A stretch of 9,303 bases of DNA from Bacteroidales bacterium UBA1195 (GCA_002309855.1 DBYD01000059.1:16150-25452); one strand, 5' to 3'. Numbered from the stretch's first letter, positions 1-6,673 are shown. A program made the numbers and translations. The notes: a model not told the origin generated them from the letters alone.

Positions 1-46
1 CACCAGCCACAGCAGCGGTGGTGGCAGCGTGAGAGGACACCGCTAA
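1..46 (+). CDS. possible C-terminal tail of an upstream gene (partial)
   Basis: The first ~48 bases are GC-rich and give way abruptly to AT-rich sequence, as at the end of a gene. Three plus-strand frames are open from the window edge, closing at TGA 30-32, TAA 44-46 and TAA 61-63. The frame closing at 46 reads a Ser/Gly-rich tail (SSGGGSVRGHR) and the one closing at 32 an Ala/Val-rich tail. I cannot tell which is real, so the coordinates given are one option. If a gene ends here it is co-oriented with the following gene, about 60-80 nt upstream, and no terminator hairpin is visible between them. Confidence 0.3.
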   Translation, partial: TSHSSGGGSVRGHR

Positions 47-109
47 CAGACCCTATCTTCTAATAATATAATATGTATCTTGAAACAAAAAAAAAAAAAA
101 TAACATACC

Positions 110-1564
110 ATGAAAAGGAACAGAATCATAATCGCCACATTGCTTTTCAGTTGTGCCGTGGCTGCAAATGCCCAGAATGACAGGGACGCCTTCCGCTACT
201 CCATGCTGACCCCGACTGGTACGGCACGCAACACCGCACTGGGCGGCTCAATGGGTGCATTCGGCGCCGATTTCTCAACCGCCTCAACCAATCCGGCGGC
301 ATTGGGAACCTACAACCGCAGCGAATTCTCCATCTCCCCCTCGCTCTATTTCGGAAGCACGAAGATAGAATACAACGGGGAAACATATAAGGACTACAAA
401 CCAAACTTCAACCTTGGCAACATCGGCGTGGTGCTGACCATACCGAACGACAACGAAAGCGCAAACTGGAAGGCCGTTCAGATTTCAACCGGCATAAACC
501 GTATGGGCAACTTCAACACCTATGGCTACGGCTGCGGCCCCAACATGAACGGGACCTCCTTTATCGACTACGTCGCCGCCGATGCCAACGACAAGGACAT
601 CTACACAGATGCAAGCGGACAATTCACCAACGGCAGCTATCTGGGTTACCTGGCCTGGAGCGGAGGACTTCTTGGATTGGATGCAAACAACAACTTCATC
701 TCAAAAATCAGCCAGAACAGTCTGATGCAGGAAAAATCAATCCAACAGAAAGGCTCCATGAACGAATATGTCTTCTCGATAAGCGGGAACTGGATGGACA
801 AGCTGTTTGTCGGTGCAACACTCGGAATCCCCTATTACAGCTATGTGGAGAGTTATACATACGTTGAAACCAACACCAACCGCAACGAACCCTTCCAATC
901 CATGACATATCAGAACTACATCCATTCCGAAGGGTCCGGCATCAATTTCAAAGCCGGTATGCTCTACCAGCCATTCAACTTCCTGCGTCTCGGCTTTGCG
1001 ATGCACACCCCTACCTATTATGGCGTGGAGGAGGAATACGACAGCCGTTTCACGAGTCATTTCGACACACTGTCCGTTGACAAACTTGCCTCAAACGGCG
1101 AGTTCGAATATTCCATCAACACCCCGTACCGCGTGCTGGCAAACGCCGCCTTCATCTTCGGAAACTTCGGCTTCATCAATGTGGATTATGAAATGGCCGA
1201 CTATTCCATCATGCGGCTCCGTTCCGACAGCTACTCATTCCGGACCGAAAACAACTCCATAATGCAAATGTACCGTACCGGACACACCGTGAGGGTTGGT
1301 GGCGAACTCAATCTGTCACCGATGGCATTGCGGGCCGGTTACGCATACATGAGCAACCCGTTTGCAGCCAACACGGGACGGGATGCCAGCCATCACGTGA
1401 TTTCAGCAGGTCTGGGATTCCGCAGCACCTCTAACTATATCGACATAGCCTTCCAGCATGTCACCAACACCGACAAGGATGTCTTCTATGAAAAATCCGC
1501 ATACAGCTATAATGTGGACAATATCAGCAACAGCGTGGTCGTTACCGCCGGCTGGAAATTTTAA
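110..1564 (+). CDS. OmpP1/FadL/TodX-family outer-membrane beta-barrel protein
   Basis: 484 aa. Residues 1-21 form a signal peptide (charged MKRNR, hydrophobic core, cleavage after ANA before Gln22). The mature N-terminus has the layout of Bacteroidota FadL-like proteins: GTARNTALGGSMGAFGADF from about residue 37, then a STNPAALG segment (59-66). The rest is aromatic-rich alternating sequence typical of beta strands, ending in GWKF with a C-terminal Phe, the usual signal for outer-membrane barrel assembly. FadL/TodX proteins move hydrophobic compounds such as long-chain fatty acids or aromatics across the outer membrane; Bacteroides homologues are often annotated as hemin receptor, on weak grounds. 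The substrate is unknown. The ATG is chosen because the signal peptide follows at once. The leader is an A14 tract (87-100) with no clear ribosome binding site. It is first of three genes that look like one operon. A PorV-like role in secretion is an alternative from the same barrel superfamily. Confidence 0.85.
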   Translation: MKRNRIIIATLLFSCAVAANAQNDRDAFRYSMLTPTGTARNTALGGSMGAFGADFSTASTNPAALGTYNRSEFSISPSLYFGSTKIEYNGETYKDYKPNFNLGNIGVVLTIPNDNESANWKAVQISTGINRMGNFNTYGYGCGPNMNGTSFIDYVAADANDKDIYTDASGQFTNGSYLGYLAWSGGLLGLDANNNFISKISQNSLMQEKSIQQKGSMNEYVFSISGNWMDKLFVGATLGIPYYSYVESYTYVETNTNRNEPFQSMTYQNYIHSEGSGINFKAGMLYQPFNFLRLGFAMHTPTYYGVEEEYDSRFTSHFDTLSVDKLASNGEFEYSINTPYRVLANAAFIFGNFGFINVDYEMADYSIMRLRSDSYSFRTENNSIMQMYRTGHTVRVGGELNLSPMALRAGYAYMSNPFAANTGRDASHHVISAGLGFRSTSNYIDIAFQHVTNTDKDVFYEKSAYSYNVDNISNSVVVTAGWKF

Positions 1565-1586
1565 CTAAAAAAAAAATAAGCACAAA

Positions 1587-2342
1587 ATGAAAAAGTTAGC
1601 AATTATCAGCCTTATGGCCGCCTGCTGCCTTATGAATGGCACGAGCATGGCACAGAAAAACAAGGCATTCACCGGATCAGTCAAATTTGAAATCAAGTAT
1701 GAGGGCGATTTTGAGCCGCAACAACTGGCCAACGCACCCCGTGAGAAGGAGCAGCTGATTTCCGGAAATTTCACCAAAACAACGCGGAACTTGGGAGGTG
1801 CCTTCCTGCACGAGATTGACATGGTGGACTCGATTGTCCGGTTGTGGGATCTCCCGAATGAAAAATGCGCTGTCACCATCCCCACCCCCAAAAAGGAGGA
1901 CGATGGGAGCAAAGAGAAGAACTATGTCATCCAAAAACGGAGTGACAGCAAGGTGATTTGTGGCTACAACTGCCAGGGTTACGACATCATTGTCACCGTA
2001 AAAAGCAAAAGCGAAGATGATGATGACGATGAGGAGGAGGAGGCCGAAGAGCGCAAAATCACCATTACGGTATATACCACCAATGAAATTGGCATCGACA
2101 GCAACATCAACAGCCATTTTGTTCCAGGCCTGCAGGGCTATTCGCTCTATCTGGAGCAGCCCGCCGGCGAAGGCAAAAAGGTAATCAACCAGGCTGTGGA
2201 GGTCAAAAAAAAGAAAATCAACGCCATCGAATTCAGCATTCCTGCCAACTACAAGTATTTCACACCGGAACAATGGAACGAATATGTGCGCAAAATGCAA
2301 CAGCAAGCAGGCGGCGGAAATGACGAGGATGATGATTACTAA
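1587..2342 (+). CDS. secreted GLPGLI/DUF4412-like protein
   Basis: 251 aa. The N-terminus MKKLAIISLMAACCLMNGTSMAQ is a signal peptide with likely cleavage after SMA (residue 22); a lipoprotein reading at Cys13/14 is possible but the lipobox is poor. A beta-rich domain follows: FTGSVKFEIKYEG (28-40), a CGYNCQGYDIIV segment (125-136), then ITVYTTNEIG and VPGLQGYSLYLEQP (179-192). The last two recall the tYTpeI and GLPGLILe signature regions of the GLPGLI family and the related DUF4412 family, whose biochemical role is not established. A very acidic insert (about 143-156, mostly D/E) interrupts the domain and the C-terminus is acidic again (NDEDDDY), which could bind cations. It lies 22 nt after the FadL-like gene with an A-rich gap, so co-transcription is likely. 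Family placement is by motif only. Confidence 0.65.
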   Translation: MKKLAIISLMAACCLMNGTSMAQKNKAFTGSVKFEIKYEGDFEPQQLANAPREKEQLISGNFTKTTRNLGGAFLHEIDMVDSIVRLWDLPNEKCAVTIPTPKKEDDGSKEKNYVIQKRSDSKVICGYNCQGYDIIVTVKSKSEDDDDDEEEEAEERKITITVYTTNEIGIDSNINSHFVPGLQGYSLYLEQPAGEGKKVINQAVEVKKKKINAIEFSIPANYKYFTPEQWNEYVRKMQQQAGGGNDEDDDY

Positions 2343-2348
2343 ACCTAT

Positions 2349-2375
2349 ATGAATAAAAAATTATACAAAATATGA
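2349..2375 (+). other. 8-codon upstream mini-ORF overlapping the ligase start
   Basis: ATG at 2349 reads MNKKLYKI and stops at TGA 2373-2375, so the stop overlaps the ligase ATG (2372-2374) in an ATGA arrangement. Such overlaps allow termination-reinitiation coupling. Nothing proves it is translated, and in A-rich sequence a mini-ORF like this can occur by chance. Confidence 0.25.
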
Positions 2376-4444
2376 TCAACCCCAAATTATTAGCACCCAA
2401 GAGCATCGTTGTATGCGGTGCCTCAAGTGACATCCACAAACCAGGTGGAAAGGTTCTTAAAAATTTAAAGGAAAGCGGATTCAAAGGGCAGATTTATGCC
2501 GTGAACCCCAAGGAGACCGAAGTGCAGGGCGTCCGCTGCTATGCCAAGGTGGAGGATCTGCCGCAGGTGGACTGCGCCATTCTGGCCATCGCCGCAAAAT
2601 ACTGTCCCCCAACGGTTGACGTTCTGGCTCATCAGAAAGGCACCGGCGGCTTCATTATTGTCTCCGCAGGCTTTTCGGAGGAGAACGAGACGGGCGCGGA
2701 ACTGGAGAGGCAGATTGTGGAGCACATCAACAGCGTCGGTGGCTCCCTGATCGGTCCAAACTGCACCGGATTTTTGAACACCAACTATTGCGGCGCATTC
2801 GACACCCCCATCCCCACCCTTGATCCGCACGGTGTGGACTTCATCACCGGCAGCGGTGCCACAGCCGTCTTCATCAAGGAGTATGGAATCTCCAACGGCC
2901 TGACCTTTAACAGCGTATGGGCGGTCGGGAATTCAGCGCAACTGGGCATTGAGGATGTTCTTGAGCATCTGGACAACACATTCGATCCGGAAAAATCAAG
3001 CCGCGTCATCATGCTCTACATGGAAAAGATCGGCGACCCGCAGCGTCTGCTGAAGCACAGCCGCAACCTTATCAACAAGGGCTGCCACATTGCTGCCATC
3101 AAGAGTGGAGGCTCCGCGGCAGGTAGCCGTGCCGCCTCGTCGCACACCGGTGCGCTTGCCACCAACGATGCCGCCGTGGACGCGCTGTTCCGCAAGGCGG
3201 GCATTGTGCGCTGCCAGAACCGGCAGGAGCTTACGACAGTGTGCGCAGTCTTCATGCATCCGGAAATCAAGGGCAAACGCTGTGCGGTCATCACACACGC
3301 TGGCGGTCCCGCCGTCATGCTTACCGACGTGCTCTCCGACGGGGGCATGGAGGTGCCCAGCCTGAAGGAGCATCCGAAATCGCCGGAGCTGCTAAGCAAA
3401 CTGTTCCCCGGTTCCTCCGTGGGAAATCCCATCGACTTCCTTGCCACCGGCACCGCCGAGCAGTTGGGCTACATCATTGACGCTGTGGAGAACGACTATA
3501 CCGACATTGATTTTTCTGTGGTGATTTTCGGCTCTCCCGGCCTCTTCTCCAACCATGAGGTCTACACCCTGCTGGACGAGAAGATGAAAACCTGCAAGAA
3601 GCCGATTTTCCCGGTACTCCCATCTATTATTAATGTAAAGGAGGAGATTCAAGAGTTCATCAACCGCGGCCGCATCAACTTCCCGGAGGAGTGTGTGCTG
3701 GGCCATGCGCTCTGCAAGGTGTACAACACACCGAAACCGCAGCCTGAGCATGTGGAGCAGCCCGCCATTGACGTGGCGAGAATCCGTCGCACCGTGGAAC
3801 GCTGCAAGGACGGATACATGGAAATTGCCGACTACAACGAGCTGCTGGATGCCGCTGGCATCAGTCGCAAGAAATCGGTTGAGGTGGACAAGAAGGAGGA
3901 TGCCATCGCCTTTGCCAAGGAGGTCGGTTGCGGCAAGGACACCCCGTTGGTCATGAAGGTGGTCGGCCCGCTGCACAAATCCGATGTGGGCGGTGTGACC
4001 CTCGGCGTGAAGGATCTGGAAACCGTCGGCAAGGAATTTGACCGGCTGATTGTCATCCCGGAGACCTACGCAGTTGAGATGTACCCCATGCTGGACGGCA
4101 CGGACGTCTATATCGGCGCAATCCGCGACCCGAAGTTCGGCCATCAGATTTTCTTCGGATTAGGCGGCATTTTCATTGAGGTGCTGAAGGATGTGCAGAG
4201 CGCCCTCGCCCCCATTACAGCCGCAGAGGCCAAGGAGATGCTCACACAGCTCAAAGGATACAAGATCCTGCAGGGCGTGCGCGGTCAGGAAGGTGTGAAC
4301 CTGGACCTCTATGCCGAACAGATTGCACGTGTAAGCGCACTGGTGCAGGCCGCTCCGGAAATCGCCGAGATGGACCTGAACCCGCTGCTGGGCAACCCGC
4401 GCTATGTTACCGCCGTGGATGCCCGCATCCGGCTGGAAAAATAA
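2372..4444 (+). CDS. ADP-forming acyl-CoA synthetase (acetate-CoA ligase type), alpha-beta fusion
   Basis: 690 aa, the usual length for fused NDP-forming acyl-CoA synthetases. Domain order: CoA-binding Rossmann domain (about 5-135; IVVCGASSD, LIGPNCTGFLNT), succinyl-CoA-synthetase-like flavodoxin domains (about 150-460), and a C-terminal ATP-grasp domain (about 475-690). His258 in SRAASSHTGALA matches the phosphorylated catalytic His of the family. MKVVGPLHKSDVGGV (His535) and the terminal EMDLNPLL with AVDARI are ATP-grasp hallmarks. The enzyme interconverts acyl-CoA + ADP + Pi and acid + ATP + CoA, in fermenters usually releasing acetate or amino-acid-derived acids with ATP gain; the substrate cannot be read from sequence. 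It is cytoplasmic, having no signal peptide. It is third in the apparent operon, 29 nt after the previous gene and followed by a strong terminator. An 8-codon ORF overlaps its start codon. Confidence 0.9.
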   Translation: MINPKLLAPKSIVVCGASSDIHKPGGKVLKNLKESGFKGQIYAVNPKETEVQGVRCYAKVEDLPQVDCAILAIAAKYCPPTVDVLAHQKGTGGFIIVSAGFSEENETGAELERQIVEHINSVGGSLIGPNCTGFLNTNYCGAFDTPIPTLDPHGVDFITGSGATAVFIKEYGISNGLTFNSVWAVGNSAQLGIEDVLEHLDNTFDPEKSSRVIMLYMEKIGDPQRLLKHSRNLINKGCHIAAIKSGGSAAGSRAASSHTGALATNDAAVDALFRKAGIVRCQNRQELTTVCAVFMHPEIKGKRCAVITHAGGPAVMLTDVLSDGGMEVPSLKEHPKSPELLSKLFPGSSVGNPIDFLATGTAEQLGYIIDAVENDYTDIDFSVVIFGSPGLFSNHEVYTLLDEKMKTCKKPIFPVLPSIINVKEEIQEFINRGRINFPEECVLGHALCKVYNTPKPQPEHVEQPAIDVARIRRTVERCKDGYMEIADYNELLDAAGISRKKSVEVDKKEDAIAFAKEVGCGKDTPLVMKVVGPLHKSDVGGVTLGVKDLETVGKEFDRLIVIPETYAVEMYPMLDGTDVYIGAIRDPKFGHQIFFGLGGIFIEVLKDVQSALAPITAAEAKEMLTQLKGYKILQGVRGQEGVNLDLYAEQIARVSALVQAAPEIAEMDLNPLLGNPRYVTAVDARIRLEK

Positions 4445-4465
4445 TACAAACCCGTCATTCCTACG

Positions 4466-4495
4466 AATCCCCGCATTTTTGCGGGGATTTTTTTT
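4466..4495 (+). terminator. strong Rho-independent terminator after the ligase gene
   Basis: A perfect 9-bp stem pairs AATCCCCGC (4466-4474) with GCGGGGATT (4481-4489) around an ATTTTT loop. An eight-T run (4488-4495) overlaps the stem end. It starts 21 nt after the ligase stop codon and marks the end of the three-gene operon and of the GC-richer part of the window. Confidence 0.92.
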
Positions 4496-4509
4496 ATGCT
4501 ACCTCCCCT

Positions 4510-4546
4510 GCGACAGAATTTGGGACGGCGGAGAGGCGTGCGAAGA
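4510..4546 (+). repeat. partial copy C of the dispersed intergenic repeat
   Basis: The stretch from GCGACAGA through CGGCGGAGAGGCG matches the right-hand, G-rich end of repeat copies A (5382-5489) and B (6266-6373). Shared landmarks are GCGA-AGA, TTGG, CGGCGGA-GAGGCG and GCG. Only the last third of the repeat is recognisable, directly downstream of the terminator and facing the exported-protein gene. Confidence 0.5.
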
Positions 4547-4575
4547 TGATAATGTGCCTAATCCTCATATCCAAA

Positions 4576-5253
4576 CTAATAAAAGGATCTCTTCTTTAAA
4601 GGAAATTTTTCATCAATACCTTTACAACGACAAAAATCATCAAAACTTTTAAAATGTTTGTCATATTGGTAGTTGTTTGCAGCTATAACTTCATACAATA
4701 GAGTAACGTTTGAGTCAAAAACACCAAAATATTCAGGACACTCCATGCCACAACAAAGAGCCGCCCCATATAAGATGAAATAATAATTGCTGTCATTTCC
4801 TTTATAGAGACTAATATCAATTATTGGAAGACGTTGTATCCCTTCTTTTATTTTTGCATGTTTGTCAATAGGGAGACTATCCAAATGTTTACCTCCAACA
4901 ACAATACCGTCAACAACAATACAAATGGATTGGGAAATGACTTTGGGGTATATTGTTCCACCCCAATTAAAATACTCATCCGTAGAATCAATATAGTAAA
5001 GCATTGCCAATGTTACAGATGTATCGCCTCTCATATGAATCGTCAAAGTATCCATCTTTAAATCCATCGATCTATTACAGCCATCCCTCCCCAAAAATCC
5101 AGCCGTTATTGACACGGTGTCCTGTGCCGGACAATAATGCGGCAAAAGGAAAAGCACACATAGAAAGAAAAAAACAGCTTTTTTCCTACCGGATTCTGCA
5201 TTCACTTTACACACCGGCCGTTGCCGTCCAGATTTTCCTCTTACAAAGCACAT
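4576..5253 (-). CDS. orphan exported protein, function unknown
   Basis: 225 aa from ATG 5253. I do not recognise the family. A hydrophobic signal core (KKAVFFFLCVLFLLPHYCPAQ, about residues 24-44) suggests export with cleavage after CPA. The mature part is about 180 aa and contains a Cys cluster (ALCCGMECPEYFG) and a CRCKG motif near the C-terminus, so disulfides or metal binding are possible. The start is uncertain. GTG 5205 would give a shorter, more conventional signal peptide. The frame stays open upstream to a TTG at 5436, but that part lies in repeat copy A and beyond a candidate promoter (-7 box 5311-5318), so it is unlikely to be coding. The gene is AT-rich compared with the operon on its left and is convergent with it. 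No terminator hairpin is evident after its TAG. Confidence 0.6.
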   Translation of the reverse strand: MCFVRGKSGRQRPVCKVNAESGRKKAVFFFLCVLFLLPHYCPAQDTVSITAGFLGRDGCNRSMDLKMDTLTIHMRGDTSVTLAMLYYIDSTDEYFNWGGTIYPKVISQSICIVVDGIVVGGKHLDSLPIDKHAKIKEGIQRLPIIDISLYKGNDSNYYFILYGAALCCGMECPEYFGVFDSNVTLLYEVIAANNYQYDKHFKSFDDFCRCKGIDEKFPLKKRSFY

Positions 5254-5310
5254 GTTTTTAAAATTAAAGATTCTGTTTCCGGCCGCACCGTCCCCGATGC
5301 GAACCGGCTG

Positions 5311-5318
5311 CAAAAGTA
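5311..5318 (-). promoter_or_regulatory. candidate Bacteroidota -7 box for the exported-protein gene
   Basis: The minus strand reads TACTTTTG, matching the TAnnTTTG -7 consensus of Bacteroidota housekeeping promoters, preceded by a T-rich run. No good TTTG -33 box lies 19-20 nt upstream. A start point about 7 nt downstream would leave a leader of roughly 50 nt before ATG 5253, which supports that start over the upstream TTG. Confidence 0.4.
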
Positions 5319-5358
5319 GACAAAAAAACAATGTCCCGGAGCACTTTACACGCCACAT

Positions 5359-5400
5359 TGTATGAAATGTACGTTTGGGTGTATGAAATGTCGTTTTGGC
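5359..5400 (+). repeat. two tandem 21-bp units at the left edge of repeat copy A
   Basis: Units 5359-5379 and 5380-5400 both begin TGTATGAAATGT and contain TTTGG. They agree at 17 of 21 positions. Only the second unit has a counterpart in repeat copy B, so the first looks like a local duplication. Confidence 0.6.
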
Positions 5401-5489
5401 ACTAATTGCCTCTACAACTTTATCACAACCTGCCAAGGAAAAAATTCATACGACAGAGGTTAGAGGCGGTGAGGCGGGCGGAGAACAGG
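5382..5489 (+). repeat. full copy A of the dispersed intergenic repeat (108 nt)
   Basis: This aligns end to end with copy B at 6266-6373, also 108 nt, with one-base gaps. Near-identical blocks include TATGAAAT, GTTTTGGCA, TAATTGCCTCT, TGCCA and GAGGCGGGCG-AGAACAGG; the middle is diverged. By eye identity is about 70 percent. It contains an inverted pair GCCTCTA (5408-5414) and TAGAGGC (5461-5467). It has no sensible conserved reading frame, so it is non-coding. It lies between the exported-protein gene and the toxin-antitoxin operon. Its nature (regulatory, MITE-like or recombination-related) is unknown. Confidence 0.7.
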
Positions 5490-5493
5490 CGTA

Positions 5494-5535
5494 AAAATCT
5501 AAAGGGAAAGCAGATAGGTGATATTTTTAGATTTT
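5494..5535 (+). repeat. 10-bp inverted repeat upstream of the toxin-antitoxin operon
   Basis: AAAATCTAAA (5494-5503) and TTTAGATTTT (5526-5535) are perfect inverted copies separated by 22 nt. A short run of T follows at 5542-5549. It could be a weak terminator isolating the operon from upstream transcription, or a regulatory site. Confidence 0.45.
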
Positions 5536-5563
5536 CCCCGTGTTTTTTTATCATTTAATAAAA

Positions 5564-5580
5564 TAACAATACCATTGTTA
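5564..5580 (+). promoter_or_regulatory. candidate autoregulatory operator of the toxin-antitoxin operon
   Basis: TAACAAT-ACC-ATTGTTA is a perfect 7-bp dyad with a 3-nt centre, ending 24 nt before the antitoxin ATG. Type II antitoxins commonly repress their own operon by binding such palindromes in the promoter region. The position and symmetry fit; the protein-DNA link is inferred. Confidence 0.5.
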
Positions 5581-5604
5581 CGTTAATGCATAAAAAATAA
5601 CATC

Positions 5605-5850
5605 ATGAATACATCATCAATTGGAACATATAGTACTGAAATACTGCAAAGTTTAGGTGCATTATCCAACAATGAGGCCGCACTGGCCAGAGTGGCCAAA
5701 TATCTGCGCAAAGTGCTGAAAGAGCAAGCGAACGACCCCTCTCTAATGACTGAGGATGAGTTTTTTGCCCGTATTGATGAGGCAAGGAAACAACCCGGAA
5801 AACAGTTCAACAATGTCAATGAACTGGACAAATACATCCGCAGCCTATGA
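5605..5850 (+). CDS. antitoxin of a YoeB/Txe-type type II toxin-antitoxin pair
   Basis: 81 aa. The N-terminal half (about 5-45) is predicted helical and Leu/Ala-rich, suited to dimerisation. The C-terminal half is charged (MTEDEFFARIDEARKQPGKQF) and resembles the flexible toxin-wrapping tail of type II antitoxins. It is not a classical YefM by eye. It recalls a Bacteroides group of small proteins with YLRK and a [ML][ST]xEEFFxxxDEA stretch placed before RelE/YoeB-like toxins. It overlaps the toxin gene by 4 nt (ATGA at 5847-5850), so translation is coupled and antitoxin is made first. Its expected role is to bind and neutralise the toxin and, with it, repress the operon, probably at the dyad at 5564-5580. 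The identification rests mainly on the neighbouring toxin. Confidence 0.8.
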   Translation: MNTSSIGTYSTEILQSLGALSNNEAALARVAKYLRKVLKEQANDPSLMTEDEFFARIDEARKQPGKQFNNVNELDKYIRSL

Positions 5851-6125
5851 TCCGCTATACAGTAGAAATCAAGGAGAGCGCACAGCGCGACTTGAAGAAG
5901 CTATGCAGAAATGAACCTGTAGCCTACAAAAAGGCACTTGCACTTATCGCAGAACTATACGAACATCCACGCACAGGAACCGGCAAACCAGAACAACTTA
6001 AAGGTGGCAACGGATTAATATGGAGTCGCCGTATCAACAAAAAACACCGCTTGATTTACGAAATCATCGAAACGGTTGTACACGTAGATGTGCTTACGGC
6101 ATACGGACATTATGGGGAGAAATAA
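5847..6125 (+). CDS. YoeB/Txe-family toxin, ribosome-dependent mRNA endonuclease
   Basis: 92 aa with the RelE/ParE-fold layout. The YoeB/Txe signature is clear: HPRTGTGKPEQLKGG (40-54), WSRRINKKHRLIYEI (59-73) and a terminal YGHY. By analogy with E. coli YoeB (Glu46, Arg65, His83, Tyr84), the catalytic set here is Glu49, Arg68, His88 and Tyr89, all present, so the toxin looks active. Family members cut mRNA at codons in the ribosomal A site and stop translation when the antitoxin is degraded. Its ATG overlaps the antitoxin stop. The pair is bracketed by same-orientation copies of a dispersed repeat and lies beside an insertion sequence, in line with the accessory character of such modules. 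A RelE or ParE assignment is less likely because of the GKPE and WSRRI blocks. Confidence 0.88.
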   Translation: MIRYTVEIKESAQRDLKKLCRNEPVAYKKALALIAELYEHPRTGTGKPEQLKGGNGLIWSRRINKKHRLIYEIIETVVHVDVLTAYGHYGEK

Positions 6126-6157
6126 AAGTAGCCTTAGCCACCGAATGCGCCCACATT

Positions 6158-6183
6158 TAGAGGCGGCAGTGCGGGCTGAGACC
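6158..6183 (+). repeat. partial copy D of the dispersed intergenic repeat
   Basis: TTAGAGGCGG followed by GTGCGGGCTGAGA matches the G-rich right end of copy A (TTAGAGGCGG, then GAGGCGGGCGGAGA). It begins 33 nt after the toxin stop codon. It is short and could be a truncated remnant. Confidence 0.4.
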
Positions 6184-6265
6184 CTACCGGATTCTGCTTT
6201 TCCAGAATGCAAAATCAAACCTTTTTTGAATACGTTTTTTTACTCGGTTTAATTTGGGGCCAATA

Positions 6266-6373
6266 TATGAAATATAGTTTTGGCATAATTGCCTCTTACT
6301 CTTTCCCAATTTTGCCAGAGAAAACGCCATGCGAAAGATGTTGGAGCGGCGGATGAGGCGGGCGCAGAACAGG
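6266..6373 (+). repeat. full copy B of the dispersed intergenic repeat (108 nt)
   Basis: Same orientation and length as copy A (5382-5489). It starts TATGAAAT, carries GTTTTGGCATAATTGCCTCT, and ends GATGAGGCGGGCGCAGAACAGG minus its first bases' exact match to A. It sits between the toxin gene and the end of the LRR gene, so copies A and B bracket the toxin-antitoxin operon. A 67-codon minus-strand frame runs through it but has no counterpart in copy A, which has stops in that frame. Confidence 0.7.
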
Positions 6374-6673
6374 TAGTTATTCGACACTTTGATTACAGTA
6401 TTTACAGGGTAAAATTTTCAATACGGTATCAGGTTCATTGTCTGCCACCAACGAGCATTTTGATAATCAGATAGATATTGAGAAGGGACTTCAACATTAA
6501 CATTCTTAATTCTGTTATTGCCAAAAGAATCTTCACATATAGAAAAAGGTTTAGAATGGACACGAATAGTTTCTATACCTGAAAAAGCTTTGTATCCAAT
6601 AATGTCAATGCTTTCCGGAATATCAAGAAAAATAAGTTGCGTATTCATAAATGCTTCATTACCTATTGATTTG

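Noticed and set aside
3392..4144. 250-codon minus-strand ORF opposite the ligase gene
   Set aside because: It is a shadow of the well-supported ligase reading frame in GC-rich sequence, with no recognisable domain.
5359..5400. CRISPR-like repeat
   Set aside because: Only two directly abutting 21-bp units without spacers, and no cas genes in the window.
5394..5410. Sigma-54 promoter at TTTTGGCACTAATTGCC
   Set aside because: The GG and GC elements are 8 nt apart rather than 10, and in copy B the spacing is 7, so it does not fit.
5254..5436. N-terminal extension of the exported protein to a TTG at 5436 (286 aa)
   Set aside because: It runs through repeat copy A and past a candidate promoter, starts at a rare codon, and would put the signal peptide about 85 residues inside the protein.
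5408..5467. Integron attC-like site (GCCTCTA...TAGAGGC, 60 nt span)
   Set aside because: The right core is GTTAGAG rather than GTTRRRY, no inner box pair is evident, copy B does not keep the pairing, and no integrase gene is present.
6191..6208. Terminator hairpin ATTCTG...CAGAAT after the toxin gene
   Set aside because: The 6-bp stem is weak and is not followed by a T run; the nearest T runs are 12 or more nt away.
6184..6387. 67-codon minus-strand ORF through repeat copy B
   Set aside because: The equivalent frame in copy A has stop codons, so the repeat does not preserve it; it is probably non-coding.
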